From CAZVFH01 sp964626415 (GTDB lineage Bacteria; Patescibacteriota; UBA1384; XYA2-FULL-43-10; CAINNR01): 30,581 nucleotides of DNA. The notes beneath the pieces were generated by a model, which was not told where the DNA came from, did no database searches, and worked only from the letters and a program-made list of their open reading frames with translations. This document shows, in pieces, positions 15,357-22,038 of this stretch. Location: the NCBI GenBank assembly GCA_964626415.1, contig CAZVFH010000006.1, forward strand, positions 1 to 30,581. Reading direction: 5' to 3'. Made by a program: the position numbers and the translations under genes. Positions within the stretch are counted from its first letter, which is position 1. Each line of letters starts with the position of its first letter.

Positions 15357-15662
15357 ATGGGCGAAGCAATGCCCCAACCGGACTTGCGATACTCTGGCGA
15401 GGACGATTTATTGGAGGAGAAAAGAGCGTGGCTGAATGATTTGAATGAAGATTTAAAGGAACTTGAATCCAGGCGCAAAGAGATCAATTACAAGATCGCC
15501 GATATAAGAAGTCAACTTAGAACAAGACCGGACATAAAAGGCGAGATTAAAGAATTAAATCAGGAACTTTCCAAGGTTGAAACGAGATATTGGGAATTGA
15601 AGGAGAAAGCGAATAAATTGCGCGCTGAACTTGGTCTTGGGAAAAACGAGCCGATATACTGA
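15357..15662 (+). CDS. Small coiled-coil protein
   Basis: A 101-residue protein from the ATG at 15357, five bases after GGAGG (15347-15351). After a short Pro-containing N-tail, almost the entire chain is highly charged helix with heptad-like Leu/Ile spacing (DLLEEKRAWLNDLNEDLKEL, then KELNQELSKVETRYWELKEK), so it should form a coiled coil. No family is recognised. It is followed by a gene for a tiny Cys-rich protein with the same kind of strong ribosome site and the same MG- start, but that gene has its own promoter. Confidence 0.8.
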   Translation: MGEAMPQPDLRYSGEDDLLEEKRAWLNDLNEDLKELESRRKEINYKIADIRSQLRTRPDIKGEIKELNQELSKVETRYWELKEKANKLRAELGLGKNEPIY

Positions 15663-15667
15663 ATGTG

Positions 15668-15697
15668 ATTGACAAAAAGTTGTCAATGAATTACAAT
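15668..15697 (+). promoter_or_regulatory. Strong promoter with overlapping palindrome
   Basis: TTGACA (15669-15674), 17-base spacer, TACAAT (15692-15697). The palindrome ATTGACAAAAAGTTGTCAAT (15668-15687) covers the -35 box, a natural place for a repressor. It drives the metallothionein-like gene at 15793, with a leader of about 90 bases. Confidence 0.75.
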
Positions 15698-15752
15698 TAA
15701 GGTGTTAAAAATTAATTTTTTTTGTAAAAGAAAAGCCCATCCTTCGCCAAGG

Positions 15753-15765
15753 CTACAGAGGGCAA
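15753..15765. repeat. Leader hairpin of a common palindromic type
   Basis: The leader of the Cys-rich gene contains CCTTCGCCAAGG inside a wider GCCC...GGGC pair (about 15735-15765), of the CTTCGCCAAGGCT type that resembles a dispersed genomic palindrome. It may be a repeat, a leader hairpin or both. Confidence 0.4.
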
Positions 15766-15792
15766 AAATTTTGCAAATTTTTGGAGGATATT

Positions 15793-15903
15793 ATGGGTGA
15801 TTGTTGTGGCTGTCCGGAAAAAGATGATTGCAAGGATCCAAAAAAAGAGGCATTTGCTTGCAAATGTCCGGTTTGCAAGTGTGATCCTTGCAAGTGCAAA
15901 TAA
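15793..15903 (+). CDS. Cys-rich 36-residue protein, metallothionein-like
   Basis: The ATG at 15793 is five bases after GGAGG (15783-15787). The product has ten cysteines in 36 residues, in CC, CxC and CxxC spacings (start MGDCCGCPEKDDCK; end ACKCPVCKCDPCKCK), with many Lys and Asp and only two aromatic or large hydrophobic residues. This composition is that of a metal-thiolate cluster protein such as a metallothionein; no established family can be assigned by eye. A strong promoter with an overlapping operator-like palindrome precedes it and a 13-bp-stem terminator follows, so it is an independent, probably regulated unit. Likely role: binding of zinc, copper or cadmium in the cytoplasm (inference). 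Confidence 0.85.
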   Translation: MGDCCGCPEKDDCKDPKKEAFACKCPVCKCDPCKCK

Positions 15904-15923
15904 GCTTTTTTCGGAATACAGGC

Positions 15924-15955
15924 AAAAAATTCTGGCGCTTGCCAGAATTTTTTGC
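15924..15955 (+). terminator. Strong terminator after the Cys-rich gene
   Basis: A 13-bp perfect stem: AAAAAATTCTGGC (15924-15936), loop GCTT, then its complement ending in a T-run. It separates the Cys-rich gene from dedA, whose ATG follows within ten bases. Confidence 0.92.
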
Positions 15956-15961
15956 TAAAAT

Positions 15962-16594
15962 ATGTCTATGGTAATTCAAGTTTTGGCCGATTTTGTAACT
16001 TCTGTAATTTCCCACCTTGGTTATTTTGGGATCTTTTTTTTGATGGCGCTTGAGTCGGCGTGCATTCCAATCCCGTCAGAAATAATCATGCCATTTTCCG
16101 GTTTTTTGGTTGCAACCGGCGAAATGAATTTTTGGTTTGTTGTTATTGCTGGGTCACTAGGAAATATTGCAGGGTCACTTCTTGCCTTTTGGGTTGGATA
16201 TCGCGGCGGCCGTCCGCTGGTTGAAAAATATGGGAAATATATTTTGCTTTCGACACATGATGTCGAATCAGCGGATAAATTTTTCTCCCGTTACGGGCAA
16301 AGCACGGTTTTTTTCTCACGTCTTTTGCCAGCTATCAGAACATTTATATCGCTGCCTGCCGGTATCTCAAAAATGGATGTTAAAAAATTTATTCTTTATT
16401 CAACAATTGGAGTTATTCCATTCTCAATTTTGCTTACATCTGCTGGCGTGAAACTAAAAGACAATTGGAGTGCGCTTGAACCGTATTTTCATAAATTTAA
16501 TTTGTTAATCGTCGGGCTTTTGGTTTTGGCAGTCATTTGGTATATTTGGAGACACATAAAAAATTCAAAGATCAAAATGCAAAAATCAAAATGA
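15962..16594 (+). CDS. DedA-family membrane protein (VTT/SNARE-associated domain)
   Basis: A 210-residue polytopic inner-membrane protein. The family core is clear: GYFGIFFLMALESACIPIPS (with the E...P signature), EIIMPFSGFL, GNIAGSLLAFWVGYRGG and the basic FFSRLLPAIRTFISLPAG motif. DedA proteins are linked to flipping of undecaprenyl phosphate or phospholipids and to proton-dependent envelope homeostasis, which fits the uppP and flippase genes in this window. The last ten residues (KNSKIKMQKSK) come from an AT-rich repeat. Either ATG at 15962 or two codons later could start it; there is no ribosome site, and the strong terminator hairpin lies immediately upstream. Confidence 0.9.
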   Translation: MSMVIQVLADFVTSVISHLGYFGIFFLMALESACIPIPSEIIMPFSGFLVATGEMNFWFVVIAGSLGNIAGSLLAFWVGYRGGRPLVEKYGKYILLSTHDVESADKFFSRYGQSTVFFSRLLPAIRTFISLPAGISKMDVKKFILYSTIGVIPFSILLTSAGVKLKDNWSALEPYFHKFNLLIVGLLVLAVIWYIWRHIKNSKIKMQKSK

Positions 16595-16600
16595 TTGAGA

Positions 16601-16637
16601 ATTAAAAAATCTGGTCGCAATCACCAGATTTTTTAAT
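16601..16637. terminator. Bidirectional terminator
   Basis: A 15-bp perfect stem (ATTAAAAAATCTGGT, loop CGCAATC, complement) with A-runs on the left and T-runs on the right. It serves the convergent dedA and Phd-like genes. Confidence 0.92.
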
Positions 16638-16639
16638 TT

Positions 16640-17077
16640 CTATACAAACAAATCGTCGTTTTGGTTAGTTGTTGGAGGCGTTGCAGGTTGTGGTGCCGGT
16701 GGAGTTGAAACTGGCGGAGTTGTTGGTTGTGGTGTGACTGATGGTTGCGGAGTTTCAATCGGCGCAACCACAGGGACTTCTGTTTCTGGTACTGTCGGTT
16801 CAACTGGCGCTGATGAAATAGGTTCACTGGGCATTGGCGGCACAGCTTCGGCGATCGGAGTCGAGTCGGCTTTGTCTTCGACCATCGCTGTTAAATCAGC
16901 CGGTGATTTTCCTGTCAATTTTTCCAAATGATGAACGCCGACAACAACAGCACTTGGTTTGCCATTTTTAGTTAAAACATACATTGCATCGGAACTCTCG
17001 ACCTCATCAACAATTTTGTTGAAGTTGTCGTGAGCTTCGGTCAGCGGTAAAATTTTGTCAATCTCGACTTCAAGCAT
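16640..17077 (-). CDS. Phd/YefM-like antitoxin-fold protein with proline-rich tail
   Basis: A 145-residue protein. The ATG at 17077 is preceded by AAGGAGAGG. Residues 1-55 have the Phd/YefM pattern (ILPLTEAHDNFNKIVDEVES, then YVLTKNGKPSAVVVGVHHLE), which binds operator DNA as a dimer in toxin-antitoxin systems. From about residue 75 the chain is a low-complexity Pro/Thr/Val/Ala tail of some 65 residues, ending in DDLFV. Classical antitoxins instead carry a short toxin-binding tail, and no toxin gene is adjacent. It may be an orphan regulator or a domain recruited for another use. A family D repeat lies directly upstream and may contain the promoter. Confidence 0.8.
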   Translation of the reverse strand: MLEVEIDKILPLTEAHDNFNKIVDEVESSDAMYVLTKNGKPSAVVVGVHHLEKLTGKSPADLTAMVEDKADSTPIAEAVPPMPSEPISSAPVEPTVPETEVPVVAPIETPQPSVTPQPTTPPVSTPPAPQPATPPTTNQNDDLFV

Positions 17078-17099
17078 ATCCTCTCCTTGTAAATTAAAT

Positions 17100-17195
17100 G
17101 TAGTAAAAACTCTCACTGATCTATTAACACGGATCGTCGCTGATAGAATCATCTGTGTTTATCAGTGAAAATAGATCTGTGGTAGTTTATACTTC
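17100..17195. repeat. Palindromic repeat family D, copy 3
   Basis: A 96-bp element with ends GTAGTAAAAACT and AGTTTATACTTC and the same internal CACTGATCTAT and ATCAGTG segments as the copies at 5989 and 6668. It lies upstream of the Phd-like gene; 17196-17248 beyond it shows nothing recognisable. Confidence 0.85.
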
Positions 17196-17248
17196 AATTT
17201 TTTTCTACATTTTAATTATAGCTTTTTCAACCGAATTTGTCAACCAAA

Positions 17249-17273
17249 CAAAAAAATCTGCCGTGATGGCGGA
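17249..17273 (-). terminator. Terminator of the rml operon
   Basis: On the minus strand TCCGCC-ATCAC-GGCAGA (one wobble pair) followed by seven T, just past the rmlD stop. Confidence 0.65.
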
Positions 17274-17287
17274 AAAGGTCAAGTGAA

Positions 17288-18148
17288 TTACTCGTTTGTA
17301 AGAATTTTATTGACACATTCTTCGAGTGCATTTTTCCAAGGTCTTCGGAATATTCCGAGCTTTTCGATTTTTTTGCAGTTAAGAACCGAATATGCCGGGC
17401 GGATTGCTGTTGGCTCGCTTCTGCCGGCGGCAAATTCAGATGAGGTTTGAGGCAGGACTTTAGCACCACCATCGGAAAGTTCAATAATTTTTTTGGCGAA
17501 ATCAAACCAAGAACAACTTCCGCTGTTTGAAAAATGATAAAGACCAAATTTTGGTTGCAACTCAATTATTTTTTTCATCGTTTCTGCTAAATCAAAAGCG
17601 TAAGTTGGCGAACCGATTTGGTCGTTGACAACTTTTATCTGATCTTTTTCTCGTCCGAGTTTTATCATTGTTTTAACAAAGTTTTTTCCAAACTCAGAGA
17701 AAAGCCACGAAGTTCGAAAGATGTAAAATTTGTCAGCATTTTTTGAAACTGCCAGTTCACTTTGATATTTTGTTTCGCCATAAATTGAGAGCGGATTTGG
17801 CTGGTCGGTTTCAACATACGGTGTGCCTTTTTTTCCGTCAAAAACAAAATCGGTTGAGATGTGAATAATTAGTGCCCCGATTTTTTTCGCCGCTAATGCT
17901 AAATTTTTGGCGCCGTCGACATTTATCTTTTGTGCCAGCTCTTTTTCAACTTCGGCTTTGTCAACGGCGGTGTAAGCGGCGGCGTTGATTATTAAGTCCG
18001 GTTTTTTTTCGTCGACAAAATTCTCGACTGCTAATTTGTCGGTAATATCCAAATTGTCGCTGTCGGTTAGTATTAATTCGTCGCCAGCAAAAACTTTTTG
18101 CAAAGTCGTCCCAAGTTGTCCGTTCGCTCCAGCAATTAAAATTTTCAT
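17288..18148 (-). CDS. rmlD: dTDP-4-dehydrorhamnose reductase RmlD
   Basis: A 286-residue NADPH-dependent short-chain dehydrogenase that makes dTDP-L-rhamnose in the last step. Seen: the nucleotide-binding GANGQLGTTL at the N-terminus, DLDIT-like acidic turn, INAAAYTAVDKAE, HISTDFVFDG, the catalytic YGETKYQSE (YxxxK), FRTSWLFSEFG and the C-terminal IRPAYSVLNCKK. The length is typical. The start overlaps the rmlB stop by four bases, so translation is probably coupled. It is the last gene of an rmlA-rmlC-rmlB-rmlD operon, followed by a terminator. Confidence 0.95.
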   Translation of the reverse strand: MKILIAGANGQLGTTLQKVFAGDELILTDSDNLDITDKLAVENFVDEKKPDLIINAAAYTAVDKAEVEKELAQKINVDGAKNLALAAKKIGALIIHISTDFVFDGKKGTPYVETDQPNPLSIYGETKYQSELAVSKNADKFYIFRTSWLFSEFGKNFVKTMIKLGREKDQIKVVNDQIGSPTYAFDLAETMKKIIELQPKFGLYHFSNSGSCSWFDFAKKIIELSDGGAKVLPQTSSEFAAGRSEPTAIRPAYSVLNCKKIEKLGIFRRPWKNALEECVNKILTNE

Positions 18149-19167
18149 TTCTTACCTTTTTCATTTGAAAGTCGTCGGTTGGCATCCAAATACTCTTTGG
18201 AAATAATTCGGCGCCACCAATCCTCATTTTTCTTATACCAGTCAACGGTTTTTTTAATTCCCTGCTCAAAATTTACCGTCGGTTGCCAACCGAGTTCTTT
18301 GGAGATTTTTGAGTGATCGATTGCATAGCGCATATCGTGGCCTTTGCGATCCTCGACGAAAGTTTTTAATGTCTCTGGTTTTCTGGTTGCTTTCAAAATT
18401 GCATCGGCAACTTCCAAACCGTTTTTTTCCGAATCGCCACCGACACAATATGTTTCGCCCGATTTGCCTTTGTGAATTATTAAATCAATCGCTGCGCAGT
18501 GATCAGCAACATATAAATAATCGCGAACAGCTTTTCCGCTACCGTAAATTGGCAGATTTTTGCCTTGAAATGCATTAGTGATAAATAGTGGGATGACTTT
18601 TTCCGGAAAGTGAAACTGCCCGTAGTTATTTGAGCAATTTGAAATTGTAACATCCAAACCAAAAGTGTCGTGATAAGCGCGGACCAGATGATCAGAACCG
18701 GCTTTTGACGCCGAATATGGCGAGTGTGGAGCATAAATTGTTTTTTCGTTAAATTTCAACTCTGGTTTGTCCAGTGGCAAGGCACCAAAAACTTCATCAG
18801 TCGAAACATAATGGAATCGTTTAATGTTTTTTTCTTTAGCAACATCAAGCAGAACTTGAGTTCCGACGACATTGGTTTCAACAAAAACCGCCGGTCCGGT
18901 AATTGAGCGATCAACATGACTTTCGGCGGCAAAATGAACAACAATGCCGCAGCCGTCCATTGCTTCTTCAACTTTTTTCCGATCGCAAACGCTACCAAAA
19001 ATAAATTTGTAATGCGAATCATTTTCAACCGACTTTAAATTCTCCAAATTTCCGGCGTAAGTTAGAGAATCCAAATTGACAAAAGAGTAGTCGGGATACT
19101 TTTTCATCATATAAAGAATAAAATTCGAGCCAATAAATCCTGCCCCTCCGGTAATCAAAATTTTCAT
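18145..19167 (-). CDS. rmlB: dTDP-glucose 4,6-dehydratase RmlB
   Basis: A 340-residue NAD-dependent extended short-chain dehydrogenase making dTDP-4-keto-6-deoxyglucose. Seen: ITGGAGFIGSNFILYM, LDSLTYAGNLENL, FAAESHVDRSI, STDEVFGALP, the catalytic YSASKAGSDHLV, SNCSNNYG, RDYLYVADHC and a C-terminal GWQPTVNFEQGIKKT. All catalytic positions (Thr-Asp-Glu region, Tyr, Lys) are present. The ATG at 19167 follows GGAG at a normal distance. The 19168-19287 gap upstream holds only AT-rich repeat DNA with a weak inverted repeat. Confidence 0.96.
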   Translation of the reverse strand: MKILITGGAGFIGSNFILYMMKKYPDYSFVNLDSLTYAGNLENLKSVENDSHYKFIFGSVCDRKKVEEAMDGCGIVVHFAAESHVDRSITGPAVFVETNVVGTQVLLDVAKEKNIKRFHYVSTDEVFGALPLDKPELKFNEKTIYAPHSPYSASKAGSDHLVRAYHDTFGLDVTISNCSNNYGQFHFPEKVIPLFITNAFQGKNLPIYGSGKAVRDYLYVADHCAAIDLIIHKGKSGETYCVGGDSEKNGLEVADAILKATRKPETLKTFVEDRKGHDMRYAIDHSKISKELGWQPTVNFEQGIKKTVDWYKKNEDWWRRIISKEYLDANRRLSNEKGKK

Positions 19168-19287
19168 ATTTGTCTCCTTGCTTGATAATGCAAAAATTAA
19201 AATTCAAAAATCAAAATAACAATGTAAAATTATAAAATTTTATCATTTTGAACTGTCACTTTGCATTTTAATCTTTGCGCTTTGAAT

Positions 19288-19788
19288 TTACTTTAAACTT
19301 TCCCAGTCGAAATTTATTTTCTTGTCAAACGGATCGATTCTTTCTTCGTCAGGATTCTCGGGATTGTAACTTTTTGTCACATGATAAAATAGAAGGCAGG
19401 GTTCGTCGGACAAAACTTTGTAACCGTGAACGACGCCAACAGGAATCAAAACCAATTTGTAATCATTGGTGCCGCCGTAAATTATTTCAGTTACTCCTTT
19501 TGTCGGAGAATCGTCTCGTTTATCATAAAGAACGATTGCCGCTTTGCCGGAAGCTAAAAACCAAAAATCGTCTTGAAATTTATGCCAGTGAAAGGCCTTG
19601 ATTGTTCCTTTATGCGCAATGGTAAAGTTGCTCTGACCGAATTTTTTCAGAAGCCCATCATCATCGCGCAAAACTTCCATAAAACTTCCAAGCTCGATAT
19701 CTTGCTTCAAATCCGGTTTGTCTTTCCAGACAGTTAATTTTTTGATTTTGACGCCGGCAATTTTTCCATTTTCAATATTTTCAGCCAT
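19288..19788 (-). CDS. rmlC: dTDP-4-dehydrorhamnose 3,5-epimerase-like cupin RmlC
   Basis: A 166-residue cupin. The ATG at 19788 is preferred because GAAAGAGAG sits five bases upstream and it overlaps the rmlA stop by eight bases. The family pattern is visible as SNFTIAHKGTIKAFHWHKFQ (the R-G-L-H-like entry replaced by KAFHWH), DFWFLASGKAAIVLYDKRDDSPT, IPVGVVHGYKVLSD and a C-terminal YNPENPDEERIDPFD. It sits where rmlC is expected between rmlA and rmlB. The active-site strand is somewhat divergent, so a sugar 3,4-ketoisomerase or single-position epimerase is an alternative. Confidence 0.85.
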   Translation of the reverse strand: MAENIENGKIAGVKIKKLTVWKDKPDLKQDIELGSFMEVLRDDDGLLKKFGQSNFTIAHKGTIKAFHWHKFQDDFWFLASGKAAIVLYDKRDDSPTKGVTEIIYGGTNDYKLVLIPVGVVHGYKVLSDEPCLLFYHVTKSYNPENPDEERIDPFDKKINFDWESLK

Positions 19789-20659
19789 TTTTACTCTCTC
19801 TTTCAATTCGTTTCAAATAATCGGCATAAGACGACTTACCCATTTTTTCGATTGTTTTGTCGAGGGTCTTATTATCAATCCAGCTCTTGTGATAAGCAAT
19901 TTCTTCAATGCAGGCAATGTTGTAATTAGTCATTTCTTGAACAATTTGAACATAATTTCCAGCTTGCGCCATTGCGTCGTGAGTTCCGGTATCGAGCCAA
20001 GCAAGTCCGCGGGGAAGAACAGTAACTTGAAGTTCGCCGCGACTCAAAAATTTCCGACACAAATCCGGCATCTCCAATTCGCCACGCGCCGATGGCTTCA
20101 AATTTTTCGCTTCTTTCACAACTTCCGGTCCGAAAAAATAAAGTCCAGGAACAGCAAAACTTGATTTCGGCTTTTCCGGTTTTTCTTCAATCGAAAGAAC
20201 TTTGCCTTTTTTGTTAAATTCAACGACGCCGAATCTCTCCGGATCGGGAACATGAACGGCAAAAATATGGCCGCCTTTTTTAATTTTTTTTGCTTCTTGT
20301 AAAAGACCGGTCAGTCCGGCGGAGTGAAAGATATTGTCGCCCAAAATCATTGCCACGCAGTCGCGTCCAATAAATTTATCGCCGATGATAAATGCCTCGG
20401 CAAGTCCGTTCGGCGCCGCTTGCTCGGCGTAAGAAAAATTCATTCCAATTTCATCGCCATTGCCAAAAAGCCGTTGGAAATTCGGCAAGTCCTGCGGTGT
20501 TGAAATGATTAAAACCTCACGGATGTCGGCAAGCATCAGAACCGAGAGTGGATAATAAATCATTGGTTTGTCGTAGACCGCTTGCAATTGTTTCGAGACG
20601 GTTAGCGTTGCCGGATAAAGCCGGGTGCCGGCACCGCCAGCCAAAATGATGCCTTTCAT
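19781..20659 (-). CDS. rmlA: Glucose-1-phosphate thymidylyltransferase RmlA
   Basis: A 292-residue nucleotidyltransferase forming dTDP-glucose, the first step of the rhamnose pathway. Seen: ILAGGAGTRLYPATLTVSKQ, VYDKPMIYYPLSVLMLADI, YAEQAAPNGLAEAF, LGDNIFHSAGL, PERFGVVEFNKKG, EEKPEKPKSSFAVPGLYFF and WLDTGTHDAMAQAGNYV. The length is normal. The ATG at 20659 follows AAAGGAG with a four-base gap. It is the first gene of the rmlACBD operon and is divergent from the flippase gene. Confidence 0.96.
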   Translation of the reverse strand: MKGIILAGGAGTRLYPATLTVSKQLQAVYDKPMIYYPLSVLMLADIREVLIISTPQDLPNFQRLFGNGDEIGMNFSYAEQAAPNGLAEAFIIGDKFIGRDCVAMILGDNIFHSAGLTGLLQEAKKIKKGGHIFAVHVPDPERFGVVEFNKKGKVLSIEEKPEKPKSSFAVPGLYFFGPEVVKEAKNLKPSARGELEMPDLCRKFLSRGELQVTVLPRGLAWLDTGTHDAMAQAGNYVQIVQEMTNYNIACIEEIAYHKSWIDNKTLDKTIEKMGKSSYADYLKRIERESKNG

Positions 20660-20677
20660 AAAACTCCTTTTGTTTAG

Positions 20678-20704
20678 ATAAAATTATATTTGCAATTAAA
20701 TAAT
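20678..20704 (-). promoter_or_regulatory. Candidate promoter of the rml operon
   Basis: On the minus strand TTGATA, a 15-base spacer and TATAAT lie upstream of the AAAGGAG of rmlA. The spacer is shorter than the ideal 17, so the -35 assignment is tentative. Confidence 0.5.
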
Positions 20705-20736
20705 ATCAACCAATCTTTATTTTTTCAAATTTTTTT

Positions 20737-20744
20737 GGTATATT
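20737..20744 (+). promoter_or_regulatory. Extended -10 box of the flippase gene
   Basis: TGGTATATT with TATATT at 20739-20744. Only ten bases separate it from the ATG at 20755 and there is no Shine-Dalgarno site, so the message would be nearly leaderless. Confidence 0.5.
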
Positions 20745-20754
20745 CGTGTAAATT

Positions 20755-22038
20755 ATGTCTGAAACTGGGAAACTTTTCAAAAACTCATCTATCGTTTTTG
20801 TCGGCACAATCGTCGGCAGTGTTTTTTCTTATCTCTTTAATATGCTGATGGGGCGACAACTCGGTCCGAAATCCTACGGCGAAATGACGGCGCTTCTTTC
20901 GCTTTTATCAATCATCTCGGTTTTTGGTGGGGCGATTTTGACAGTCGCAATGCGCTATTTTTCTGAATTTCAGGCCGAGGGTGATCTTCGGAGAATGAAA
21001 AAACTTCTAGCTCTTATGACAAGGAATGTTTATTTTTTGTCAGTTGGAATTTTGCTCGTACTTTTTGCGCTTATTAAGCCGATCAGCGGATATCTCTTGA
21101 TTGACAATTATCTGCCAGTTGGCATTGCTTTTTCTTGCTTGGTTTTCGGCTTGGTGATTATGGTCAACAAGGGTTTTTTGCAAGGAGTACAAAAATTCTC
21201 TGCCACCTCAACAATCGGAGCTCTTGAAACTTTTTTGCGCCTTACTCTCGGCTTGCTTTTAGTTTATTTTGGTCTCGGTTTAAACGGAGCTCTCTCTGCG
21301 ATTGTTCTTGCTTCAGCGATCTGTTATTTTGTTACCTTTTTTCCGATTCAGTCGGCGATCGCAAAAATGAAAATTGGAAACAGAGCAAAAAAATCTTACG
21401 GACATTTTAACAAAGCTGATGTGGTAAAATATCTTATTCCAGCGGCTTTATCCTCGGGGTTTCTGGCGTTGCTCTTAAATCTTGATATCATCTTAGTCAA
21501 GCATTATTTTTCGCCCGCTGACGCCGGTGTTTATTCAGCAGTTTCAACGATTGCCAAAATTATTCTTTATGCCACAGCTCCGGTGATTTCGGTGATGTTC
21601 CCAATGATTTCCGAGAAGCAAGTTACCGGCGAAAAGCATTTTAAGATATTCTTCTTTTCCCTGTTTTTCGTCTTTTTCGGATCTTTTATCATTCTCGGAA
21701 TTTATGCTTTGGCACCGGCAAAAATTATTCAGATTTTATATGGCAAAGAATACATTTCACTTTTTTATCTTTTGCCGGAAATTGGTCTAGCGATTGTTCT
21801 TTACTCGGTGATTAATCTTTTCGTAAATTACTATCTAGCGATAAAAAAATTCTTCTTTCTTTGGTTTTTTTTGCTAGCAGTTATTTTTCAACTTCTTGCT
21901 GTTTCTCTCTTTCACGACTCAATTTTGATTGTTGTTCGCCTACTCATTCTGACTTTTCTCTTGCTTTTTCTCCTTTTATTTGGTTATTATATTTTCGGCA
22001 AGAGAAAGCAGATTCTAGCGCTAATTTTGGAGAAATAA
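20755..22038 (+). CDS. Polysaccharide flippase-like membrane protein (Wzx/MOP superfamily)
   Basis: A 427-residue protein with about 12 to 14 hydrophobic helices. The N-terminal pattern (LFKNSSIVFVGTIVGSVFSY, then NMLMGRQLGPKSYGEMTAL) is that of Wzx-like and polysaccharide_synt family members of the MOP exporter superfamily, which move lipid-linked sugars across the membrane. Further matches are the central VKYLIPAALSSGFLALLLN followed by VKHYFSPADAGVYSAVSTIAK. The substrate is unknown; the adjacent rhamnose operon and glycosyltransferase suggest a rhamnose-containing glycan. Its stop codon abuts the ATG of the fusion gene, so the two are co-transcribed. Confidence 0.88.
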   Translation: MSETGKLFKNSSIVFVGTIVGSVFSYLFNMLMGRQLGPKSYGEMTALLSLLSIISVFGGAILTVAMRYFSEFQAEGDLRRMKKLLALMTRNVYFLSVGILLVLFALIKPISGYLLIDNYLPVGIAFSCLVFGLVIMVNKGFLQGVQKFSATSTIGALETFLRLTLGLLLVYFGLGLNGALSAIVLASAICYFVTFFPIQSAIAKMKIGNRAKKSYGHFNKADVVKYLIPAALSSGFLALLLNLDIILVKHYFSPADAGVYSAVSTIAKIILYATAPVISVMFPMISEKQVTGEKHFKIFFFSLFFVFFGSFIILGIYALAPAKIIQILYGKEYISLFYLLPEIGLAIVLYSVINLFVNYYLAIKKFFFLWFFLLAVIFQLLAVSLFHDSILIVVRLLILTFLLLFLLLFGYYIFGKRKQILALILEK

